DNA of 64,000 nt from Streptomyces antioxidans. Lineage in GTDB: Bacteria; Actinomycetota; Actinomycetes; Streptomycetales; Streptomycetaceae. The DNA lies in contig NZ_LAKD02000076.1 in NCBI RefSeq assembly GCF_000968685.2, positions 62,001 through 126,000 of the forward strand, given 5' to 3'. Position numbers and translations under genes: made by a program. Positions 42,186 through 49,171 of this stretch are shown one piece after another (position 1 is the stretch's first letter; the number at the start of each line of letters is the position of its first letter). The notes beneath the pieces are model-generated. The model did no database searches, was not told where the DNA came from, and was given only the letters and a program-made list of their open reading frames with translations.

Positions 42186-43601
42186 TCAGGAAGCCTGTGG
42201 GCGGTTCCCGCTACGGGGGCGACCCGCCCCGGGCGGTTCGGTGCGCGGGTCCGCCCCCAGCCGCCTCAGCTGTTCGAAGTCGGCCGTGTCCATCCTCTCC
42301 AGGATCTGCAACTGCCGTGCCAGGGCGTCGGTTTGGCCCTCGGCATCGTCATGCCGCCGGAGCGCCGCCGCCGTGGTGATGTGGAAGCGGGCCAGGGCCA
42401 CCTTCAGACTGCGGCTCTCCAGGATCATCCGGTAGCGGGTCTCCTCCGCCAGCGCGTCCTGCACCGAGCGGACCGGCCGGGCGAAGAACAGCGTGACGAT
42501 CTGCCCGACACCGAGCGCGCCGAGCACCGCGGGGCTCTGCCACCCGATGCGGTCCGGGAGGAAGACGCCGACGAGCGACAGCAGAAGTGCGCTGGCCAGC
42601 AGGCAGGTGCCCAGCCCCAGCAGGAACTTGCTGGCGAAGCCCACCGTGTGCTGCGCCCGTCGGAGGCGTTCGGCGGTCTGGATGCGGTAGTCCCGCATCC
42701 TGGCGTCCTCGTAGGACAGAATGCCCTGCTTGTCCTGGATGTAGGAGGAGTAGCCCACGAACTCCGCGTCCCCGCCGCGGGAGAGACGCCGGTCGTCGTC
42801 CGGCCGCGAGCCCAGGAAGCGGGCCAGCTCCGCCAGACCGGTCATCACCTCGGTGTGCAGCACCCGCTGGCAGAAGTCCAGTGCCGTCAGATGGCGCTCC
42901 AGGGTCCTGCTGGCGGTGAGCGCGTCCGAGACGACGAGCTGCCGCACGTCGTAACGGGAGCGGATACCGGTCAGCAGCAGCTGGACCTTGATGTCGGTGA
43001 GGACACCGATCACCACGACATGCGTGGTCTCCTGCCGTCCGTCACCCAGCAGACCGTCGAGCAGCGTCGTCAGCGGCGCCGGTTCGCTGAGGTCGGGACG
43101 TCCGCCGGAGCTGTGCTGGAAGTCGAAGAGGGTGTTGGACCGCACATGGTGGACCCGGAGTCTCCCGCCCCAGCCGCTCCCGGCGTCCGCGGGCGCGCGC
43201 AGCTCCGGGGCCAGCAGTTCCGTGAGCCCGTCGACGTAGGCCGCTCCCCAGGTGCCCGCCTCGCAGTGCGCCCCGTACTGCCTGCGCTCCAGGTCGTACG
43301 CCTCTCCCGGGACATGCCAGTCACGGATGTTGATCAGGTGCAGAACGCCGTCGCCGTGGCCGCGCGTCCGGGAGCCGACGGTGGCGTCGAGGAAGCGCGC
43401 CAGTGGCGAACGGCGCAGCTCCGCCTCGGACAGGACCCGGCGGTGGCCCTCCGTGCGGAGGGACGCACCGCTCTCGCTGTCCAGCAGCAGCTTGGAGACC
43501 GCGCTGTCCGGCAGGGACAACTGGCAGTCCAGATTGAGGAAGAAGTCGTTCTGCAGACACTGTGTGATGAGTACGTACTGCGACGGTGCCGAAGGCTCCA
43601 T
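42186..43601 (-). CDS. Isochorismatase-fold membrane protein lacking the catalytic cysteine
   Basis: A 471-aa protein. Residues about 5-265 follow the isochorismatase/cysteine-hydrolase fold: the conserved Asp in ITQCLQNDFF, the strand LHLINIRDWHVPG, and the cysteine loop VVIGVLTDIKVQ. In active members this loop reads GxxTDxCV; here Lys replaces the Cys, so hydrolase activity is unlikely. Residues about 335-395 hold two TM helices (FLLGLGTCLLASALLLSLVG; AVLGALGVGQIVTLFF), then a cytoplasmic coiled coil to the end. It is the last gene of a four-gene minus operon in the conflict-like region and may act as a membrane ligand sensor. Confidence 0.7.
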   Translation of the reverse strand: MEPSAPSQYVLITQCLQNDFFLNLDCQLSLPDSAVSKLLLDSESGASLRTEGHRRVLSEAELRRSPLARFLDATVGSRTRGHGDGVLHLINIRDWHVPGEAYDLERRQYGAHCEAGTWGAAYVDGLTELLAPELRAPADAGSGWGGRLRVHHVRSNTLFDFQHSSGGRPDLSEPAPLTTLLDGLLGDGRQETTHVVVIGVLTDIKVQLLLTGIRSRYDVRQLVVSDALTASRTLERHLTALDFCQRVLHTEVMTGLAELARFLGSRPDDDRRLSRGGDAEFVGYSSYIQDKQGILSYEDARMRDYRIQTAERLRRAQHTVGFASKFLLGLGTCLLASALLLSLVGVFLPDRIGWQSPAVLGALGVGQIVTLFFARPVRSVQDALAEETRYRMILESRSLKVALARFHITTAAALRRHDDAEGQTDALARQLQILERMDTADFEQLRRLGADPRTEPPGAGRPRSGNRPQAS

Positions 43602-43651
43602 CCGCTGCCCCCCGTGGGTCCGAGTGTGCCCTTACGGTGTGCCACGCGTGC

Positions 43652-45205
43652 TCAGCGCGGCAGCAGCGGCCACTGGCTGGACAGCCGCATGGCGGCCTCC
43701 GTGACCGCCGGATCGCCTGACTCCATGGCCACGCCGTCCAGATAGGCGTGGGCCGCCGCCTCGTACAGCTCGTCGACCGCGTAGAGCCGCGCCTCATGGG
43801 CCGCTCGGCGGGCGTCCGCCCGGGCGCCCATGGTGGCCTCGGCCTCCCTGGCGCGCTCGGCGCCCACGAGATCCGTCTCGATGTCCCGCTCCAGCTCCCG
43901 CAGCCGTTCGGACGTGGTCCGGTACGCCGCCAGATACGGATGCTCCTCGCCCAGCCCGATGAGGAAGGCGATACCGCCGGAGAGCAGCAGCAGCGCGATG
44001 AACATCCAGGACACGCTGTGCGGGTCCAGGTGCAGGGACTCGATGAGGCTCGGCGGGTCGCTCACGCTGTCCCCGACATCCGCCGCCACATCGGGCGGCA
44101 GATCCAGCGGGGGCTCCTCCCGGAACGCCACCTTGGCCCGCAGATCCCCCAACGCCCAGGCCCCGTACGCCCATATGCCCAGCAGGGCGAGGGCGGGCAC
44201 GGACGACAGCCGGACCGCACCGGTGGCGGAGCGGCGCCGCAGGATCCAGCCCGCGATATGCGGGGCGAGGACCATCGCCACCGCCACGGCCACCATGAGG
44301 CTGTAGGAGAGCAGAGCGGCGAACCGCCCGACACCGTGGAGATTCTCGAACACCGAGTAGTAGACGGGCAGTTCGACCACGATCAGGGCGGTGAGCACCC
44401 CGAACTTCATCCAGCGCGGCATACCCGGGCGCGCCGCCGCGCCCTCCCATGCCGCCCTGGTGGACAGGGCCCGCTCGGCCGCGTCCGCCTCCGCCACCGG
44501 ATCGTGGTCGGACACCGTCTGCCAGTCGGGGTGGCCGCCGGGGTTTCCCGGCCCGTCGTCGTGGCGCGTGGCGCCCGGCCGTCCGGGACCGGTGGCGTAC
44601 TTGGCATCAGTGGCATCAGTGGCGTCGTTGGCTCCGGCGGGCATACGGGCGCGCAGCCACCGGCGCTCGAAGCCGCCCCGTACGGTGTCGCGGAAGGTCT
44701 GCCACCGGTCGGCCCGCCGGGCCAGCCGGTCCAGTTGGGCGGTGGTGACCGTCTGCCGCCGCTCCAGGACGGCCCGCCACCGACCCGCCCGCTCCAGCCG
44801 CACTCCGGCGGCGGTGGCGGCCGCCCGCACCCGGCTCGCCTCCAGTGCGCCGTCCTCCTCGGCCCGCGCCTGCTCCTCGGTGAGCCGGTGTCTGACCTTG
44901 TTGCGCAGACTGGCCAGTTCGGCGAAGTAGGACACCCGGTCGGGGCTGGCCAGCACCCAGGGGTCGAAGACCTTGTGCGTGGCCGCCGAGGCGCCGTGCT
45001 TGCGCGCCCGGTCCAGCAGCCAGGCGCTGTCACCGGCCCGGATCACATCCGAGGCGATGGGCTCGGGCTGCGGCAGCGCCCCGTCGGGGAACCGCCGCGC
45101 GGCCGTCCGCCCGCCGCGGCGCCCGCGGTCCGGGTCGGCCCCGCGGCGGCGCGGCCTCAGCCGCCGCGGGGCCCCGTCGTCACCGGCGGTAGGTGGTGTG
45201 GACAT
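43652..45205 (-). CDS. Four-helix membrane protein with coiled coils, unknown function
   Basis: A 517-aa protein without recognised enzyme motifs. The N-terminal 45 residues are strongly basic. Residues about 85-190 are helical and charged (coiled-coil-like). A low-complexity NDATDATDAKYATG stretch precedes two TM helices (about 270-315), then a short third (about 330-350) and a fourth (about 395-415). A long C-terminal coiled coil (ERLRELERDIETDLVGAERA) completes the protein. It overlaps the MIDAS lipoprotein gene by 26 bp and precedes the isochorismatase-like gene by 50 bp. It is likely a structural or signalling part of a membrane complex. Confidence 0.75.
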   Translation of the reverse strand: MSTPPTAGDDGAPRRLRPRRRGADPDRGRRGGRTAARRFPDGALPQPEPIASDVIRAGDSAWLLDRARKHGASAATHKVFDPWVLASPDRVSYFAELASLRNKVRHRLTEEQARAEEDGALEASRVRAAATAAGVRLERAGRWRAVLERRQTVTTAQLDRLARRADRWQTFRDTVRGGFERRWLRARMPAGANDATDATDAKYATGPGRPGATRHDDGPGNPGGHPDWQTVSDHDPVAEADAAERALSTRAAWEGAAARPGMPRWMKFGVLTALIVVELPVYYSVFENLHGVGRFAALLSYSLMVAVAVAMVLAPHIAGWILRRRSATGAVRLSSVPALALLGIWAYGAWALGDLRAKVAFREEPPLDLPPDVAADVGDSVSDPPSLIESLHLDPHSVSWMFIALLLLSGGIAFLIGLGEEHPYLAAYRTTSERLRELERDIETDLVGAERAREAEATMGARADARRAAHEARLYAVDELYEAAAHAYLDGVAMESGDPAVTEAAMRLSSQWPLLPR

Positions 45206-45929
45206 GTGCCTTCACCCTCCCCTCCAGAAGCTCCGTCCAGAAGGAGTTGAACTGCTCGTACCGGGAGGTGTCGGTGCCGTACTTCATGCCGTAGCCCACC
45301 GGGTAGACATCGGCGCCGGACAGCTCCGGGCTGCCGTGCGACCTCAGGAAGTCGTCGATGACGGTCCGGCGGCTCGCGGCGGTGGACAGGTCCTGCCGCC
45401 CCAGTCGGAAGTCGGTGTCGCTCTGGTCGAAGTCGCTCACCACCAGGACGTCGAACGACGCGTCGGCGCCGGACGGCTTGGACAGCCCGATGCGCGACAG
45501 GCCCCCGAGCACATCGGAGCCGGGCTCCTCCTTCTGGGCGCAGCGCAGCAGCTTCAGGGCGTTGGAGAGCGCCACCGCGCGCAGGGTGGTGCGGGTCCGC
45601 TCGCGGTCGGCGGTCTTCGAGGTGTCCGGATCCAGGTCCAGCGGGCTGACCTGGCACTTGGACGCCTCGGACACTTTGGTGATGGGGGCGAAGGACGTCT
45701 TGCGGCACTTCCTGTCCGCCAGGAACGTCTGCAGGGTGGCCTTGAGTTTGGCCTCCGCGTCGAAGCCGGTCCGGGAGGCGTCCGCCGAGCCGGAGCCGTC
45801 GACCACGACGCCACAGCTCTGGGAGTAGCGTGACGGCCCGTCGGCTCCGCAGGCGGTGGCGCCTGCCGCGAGGGCGAGTGCCAGCGCGGCGGTGAGCGCG
45901 CGCCGACGGCTGCGGGTCTGGGCGGTCAT
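45180..45929 (-). CDS. Lipoprotein with vWA-like MIDAS motif
   Basis: A 249-aa predicted lipoprotein. The signal peptide ALTAALALALAAGATAC ends in a lipobox Cys at about residue 27. Right after it, VVVDGSGSAD provides a DxSxS MIDAS-type metal site, and later FDVLVVSDFDQSD (about 160-172) resembles the acidic strand of von Willebrand A domains. vWA domains mediate metal-dependent protein binding. The start overlaps the upstream stop (ATGA). It sits outside the membrane next to a multi-helix protein, so a surface-sensing role is plausible. The vWA call rests on motif and strand order, not on a profile search. Confidence 0.72.
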   Translation of the reverse strand: MTAQTRSRRRALTAALALALAAGATACGADGPSRYSQSCGVVVDGSGSADASRTGFDAEAKLKATLQTFLADRKCRKTSFAPITKVSEASKCQVSPLDLDPDTSKTADRERTRTTLRAVALSNALKLLRCAQKEEPGSDVLGGLSRIGLSKPSGADASFDVLVVSDFDQSDTDFRLGRQDLSTAASRRTVIDDFLRSHGSPELSGADVYPVGYGMKYGTDTSRYEQFNSFWTELLEGRVKAHVHTTYRR

Positions 45930-46615
45930 CGCGCGGTCCTCCCGTCGACGCGGTCGGCGGTGTTCTGCCGCTCGAGTATGTGCAGCGCCCGGGAGGTGGC
46001 CGTACGGGCGCTGTCGTCGTCGGCCAGCAGCCAGACGTCGGGCCGGTACCAGGACCCGTCCAACTCCACCCGGCCGGGCAGCCAGTCCCCGGGCGGGCGC
46101 CGGGGGAGCCGGGAGAGCTGGGGGTGGGTCTCGCGCACCGCGTCCCAGTAGCAGGCCAGTCGCTGATTGGCCTGGTCGACCACGGCCTGGGCATGCGACC
46201 GGCACCGGTCAACGCTGGTGCGCCACTGGCCCATCCAGTGGCCGTACCGCGCGAGCGCCGCGGGCCGGGGGTCCTCCCGGACGTCGTACTGGGTGACCAC
46301 GCGCACCGACTCCGCGCGCAACCTGCTGAGGAGGGCGTGCTCCCGCCCGATGAGGGCGGCGCGCATCTGCTCGGTGGCCCGGCGGACGCCGGTGCGCACC
46401 TCCATCACATACGGGGTGATCAGCAGCTCGGGGGCCGGTGGCTCGATGGGCGGCGGTGGTGTCTTGCCCCGCTGCTCCTCGGGCGGGGCCGGGAGCGGGA
46501 TGCGGGGGACGCCGCGGGCGCCGTCGCGCCTGCCCCGCCACCGGGCCGCGAAGCGGGCGGTACGGCCGAGCCTTCCCCGGCGCACCACCCCGTTGACACT
46601 GTCAGTTGTGATCAT
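45926..46615 (-). CDS. Helical protein of the conflict-like region, unknown function
   Basis: A 229-aa protein and first gene of a minus operon. The first 50 residues are very basic (RRGRLGRTARFAARWRGRRD) and then proline-rich (TPPPPIEPPAPE). Residues about 75-170 are predicted helical with conserved-looking W and R residues (RYGHWMGQWRTSVDRCRS), followed by a small WY-rich domain (GSWYRPDVWLLADDD). No known domain was recognised. The ATG at 46615 is the first start after the AT-richer promoter region. The next gene overlaps by ATGA. Confidence 0.7.
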   Translation of the reverse strand: MITTDSVNGVVRRGRLGRTARFAARWRGRRDGARGVPRIPLPAPPEEQRGKTPPPPIEPPAPELLITPYVMEVRTGVRRATEQMRAALIGREHALLSRLRAESVRVVTQYDVREDPRPAALARYGHWMGQWRTSVDRCRSHAQAVVDQANQRLACYWDAVRETHPQLSRLPRRPPGDWLPGRVELDGSWYRPDVWLLADDDSARTATSRALHILERQNTADRVDGRTAR

Positions 46616-46922
46616 GGAAATGGATCCCCCGATTTCCCCGGTGCGGAAATTCCCGCCCCGGGCAGCCGCATTGCGGGCAGCCGCATTGCGGACACTCGAA
46701 TTCCGCTTTCTTCCGCAAAGCCGATGCCGATGCCGATTCGATTCCTTGGCAGACCGTATCGATGAGGTCGTACCCGGGAATGCTCCCCATAGGACACGAT
46801 CCTGAAAACGCCCGGAAGTCGACCGGAGAACGCCCTCGCCGACGCCTGACGCCGGGTCATACTGGAACGGTTCCGGGGCCACGCCCCATTGATCATGAAT
46901 CGCGGAACACGGCCTCGGGGGA
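46616..46922. promoter_or_regulatory. Divergent intergenic region of the conflict-like locus
   Basis: A 307-bp region between the minus operon and the radical SAM gene. Its AT content is higher than its surroundings around 46690-46760. It holds the 15-bp tandem duplication at 46660-46689, gccgat triplet-like repeats at 46731-46748, and no recognisable -35/-10 pair. No gene is apparent. Confidence 0.5.
46660..46689. repeat. 15-bp perfect tandem duplication
   Basis: GGGCAGCCGCATTGC occurs at 46660-46674 and again at 46675-46689, 45-75 bp before the start of the minus operon. Confidence 0.9.
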
Positions 46923-47645
46923 ATGGGAGATGGGTCGGTGGAAAACGTTCCAGGGTGCGCGGAGCCCATGCTCCGGATCAGTCAGACGCACTTTCCGGTG
47001 GAGACCCTGGGCCCTGGGCGGCGCCTGGGCATCTGGTCCCAGGGGTGCGGACTGGCCTGCCCCGGCTGTATGTCCCGGCACACCTGGGATCCGTCGGGCG
47101 GCGCCTCCCGTACGGTGTCGTCCCTGCTCGGGCTGTGGCGCGGGGCGTTGGCCCGGGGCGCCGACGGGCTGACGGTCAGCGGCGGCGAGCCGCTTGACCA
47201 GCCCGCCGCCCTCGGGGCCCTGCTGGCCGGGGCGGCGCGGGCACGTGCGGAGGCGGTGGCACCGGGCGGCCCGGCGGCGGGCCGCGAGATCGACATCCTC
47301 CTGTACACGGGATACGAGGAGGAGGAAGTGGCAGCCGACGCGGCGCGCTCCGCCGCCGTCCGCCACGCCGATGTGCTGGTCACCGGGCGCTTCCGGACGG
47401 CCGAGCCCACCGCCCTGGTGTGGCGCGGCTCGGCGAACCAGCGCATGCGGGCGCGCACGGCGCGGGGGCGGGCGCGCTACCAGGAGCACATGGCCCGGAC
47501 GGAGAGCGGGCCGCGTCTGCAGATGGTCGAGGGGGACGGCGATGTGCGGCTCTACGGAGTGCCGCGGCGCGGCGAACTGGCCGCGCTGGAGCGGCGGTTG
47601 CGACGGGCGGGGATCGCCCTCACCGGCGCGAGCTGGCGCCCCTGA
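46923..47645 (+). CDS. NrdG-like single-domain radical SAM protein
   Basis: A 240-aa protein with the radical SAM cluster motif CGLACPGC (C42, C46, C49; C-x3-C-x2-C) and the SAM-binding GGEP in TVSGGEPLDQ (about 81-90). The size and LLYTGYEEEE segment resemble the activase of anaerobic ribonucleotide reductase. There is no NrdD partner nearby, and the gene stands between conflict-type operons, so it likely acts on something else, such as a peptide or nucleotide. Homologues in actinobacteria are annotated only as 4Fe-4S single-cluster proteins. The ATG at 46923 is followed by an alternative GTG at 46938. Confidence 0.85.
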   Translation: MGDGSVENVPGCAEPMLRISQTHFPVETLGPGRRLGIWSQGCGLACPGCMSRHTWDPSGGASRTVSSLLGLWRGALARGADGLTVSGGEPLDQPAALGALLAGAARARAEAVAPGGPAAGREIDILLYTGYEEEEVAADAARSAAVRHADVLVTGRFRTAEPTALVWRGSANQRMRARTARGRARYQEHMARTESGPRLQMVEGDGDVRLYGVPRRGELAALERRLRRAGIALTGASWRP

Positions 47646-47677
47646 GCGGGGAGACCAGCCCGGCCGGTGCGGTGCGC

Positions 47678-47815
47678 GGCGGGCCGTCCGGTACGGCGTA
47701 CGGTCGCCCGGTCGGCAGGGCGCGCGGCGGGCCGGGCAGCCGTGGCCGGGCGCGTGGTGGGCCCAGCAGCCGTGGCCGGGGGTGCGGCGGGCCGCGCGGC
47801 CGTGGCTCCGGTTGC
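47678..47815. repeat. 30-bp-period imperfect tandem repeats
   Basis: Three consecutive 30-bp units begin at 47726, 47756 and 47786, with consensus GGYGGGCCNRGCRGCCGTGG plus ten bases. A related, more diverged unit lies at 47678. They fill the 205-bp gap between the convergent radical SAM and macro-domain genes. Confidence 0.75.
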
Positions 47816-47850
47816 CGTGGCCCGGGCCGCCATGGTCCTCGCCGCGGTGC

Positions 47851-48996
47851 TCACGGCGCGCCCACCGCCTCGGCGATCTCTCGGCTGCGGACCACCAGGT
47901 GCACTCGCCAGCGCCCGTCCCGGGCGAGTTCGTCGCGGATCGCCCAGCGCAGCCAGGTCGCGCTGACCCCCGGTGCCAGGCCGCCCCGGCCCGCGCCGAG
48001 CAGTGGGAAGCAGATCGAGGACAGGGCGGGCTCGTAGCGGTCGCGCTCGGCCCGGGCGAGCGCGAAGCACGCGCCGACCGCGCGGGCGATGCTCTCCGGG
48101 CGGACCTCGTACGTATCGTCCAGCGGTGTGGCCACCGCGGCGTGGTAGATCCGCCGGACGCCGCGCGCCGCGAGCGCCCCCGGCGAGGTGGGCACCACCG
48201 TGCCCGGCCGGATCGGCAGCCCGGGGCGGCCATGGGCGCGCAGCCACGCGGCCAGTTCGCGGGCGAGCACATCATCGACGATCTCCCCGGCGGGGTCGCG
48301 TACGGCGGCGGCCAGCCGCAGCGCGCCGGAGACGGTGGGACGGAAGGTCTTGGACATCTCCAGGTAGACGTTCTCCGAGGAGACCAGCACCTCGACGTCC
48401 CGCAGCAGTTCGATGGGCGAGACATGCAGGGTGAAGCTGCTCCGCGCGTCCACCGGCACACTGCCGACCCGCAGCGGAGGTTCCTGGCCGATCGGGCCGC
48501 TCGTGCCGGTCCGCGAAAGCGCGCCCTGCCCGGCCGTGCCCTGCGCTGTCGTGCTCGGTGCGTCGGAGCCGGAGCCGGAGAGGTGCGGCGGCTCGCGCAG
48601 GACGGTCAGTACGGCCTCGGCGAGCTGCTGGATGACCTGCGGTTCCTGGTGCTTGCGGAATCGCTCGGAGGTGACTCCGTACACCGCGGCGGCCGTCTTG
48701 CGGCGGTCATGGGCGGGCGCGCCCCGGCGGTCGGGGAGCAGCCCGAAGGTATGGGCCGCGGCCCGGCCGAGCAGGTCCCGCTCGCCGAGGCGCCGTACCG
48801 CCTCCCTGAGCAGCGCCTCGATACCGGCCGGTGCGTCGTCGGAGCCATCGCAGAAGCCGCCCGCCACGGCCGCGGCGCGCAGCCCCGGCCGATCGATGCC
48901 GCGCAGATCTGGCAATCCGGGTCTGCGTATGCCTTTGAGTTCTTCCAGGAGTTGATCGTATGTGGGCAAATTTGACTCAAATGGCTCCTGACTCAT
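47851..48996 (-). CDS. Macro-domain protein with N-terminal helical adaptor
   Basis: A 381-aa protein. Residues about 190-375 resemble a macro domain, which binds or removes ADP-ribose: VLVSSENVYLEMSK (cf. the N of VNxxN), an insertion, RIYHAAVATPL, then SSICFPLLGAGRGGL with the phosphate-binding G-x-G-x-G loop. Residues about 1-130 form a compact helical domain (LRELLRE-like, YGVTSERFRKHQEPQVIQQL) that also occurs, as far as I know, at the front of actinobacterial signalling proteins and may act as a homotypic adaptor. It is divergent from the kinase operon (175 bp between starts). The macro call is from motifs only; the substrate is unknown, but a RES NAD-consuming protein lies in the same region. 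Confidence 0.75.
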   Translation of the reverse strand: MSQEPFESNLPTYDQLLEELKGIRRPGLPDLRGIDRPGLRAAAVAGGFCDGSDDAPAGIEALLREAVRRLGERDLLGRAAAHTFGLLPDRRGAPAHDRRKTAAAVYGVTSERFRKHQEPQVIQQLAEAVLTVLREPPHLSGSGSDAPSTTAQGTAGQGALSRTGTSGPIGQEPPLRVGSVPVDARSSFTLHVSPIELLRDVEVLVSSENVYLEMSKTFRPTVSGALRLAAAVRDPAGEIVDDVLARELAAWLRAHGRPGLPIRPGTVVPTSPGALAARGVRRIYHAAVATPLDDTYEVRPESIARAVGACFALARAERDRYEPALSSICFPLLGAGRGGLAPGVSATWLRWAIRDELARDGRWRVHLVVRSREIAEAVGAP

Positions 48997-49171
48997 GGTC
49001 ACCAGGCTAGCGACCGGCCGGGAAAGAGGAAATCGGCCTCCCGGTTGCCGTTCCCTGCCGGGCTTTGTGCCGCGTACCGCCGGTAATTCACATCGTGCTG
49101 GAACAGATTTCCGATTTCCGGAGCTCCGCTTTCTTGATCCACAACGCCCGCCCCCGCACGAGGTGACCTTT

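Noticed and set aside
46923..47645. Anaerobic ribonucleotide reductase activase NrdG
   Set aside because: Similar in size and motif, but no nrdD is adjacent and the context differs, so a specific nrdG name is not justified.
47552..48247. Minus frame with decapeptide repeats rich in Ala/Pro/Arg over the 30-bp repeats
   Set aside because: It overlaps the radical SAM and macro genes in other frames; the peptide repeats only mirror the DNA repeat.
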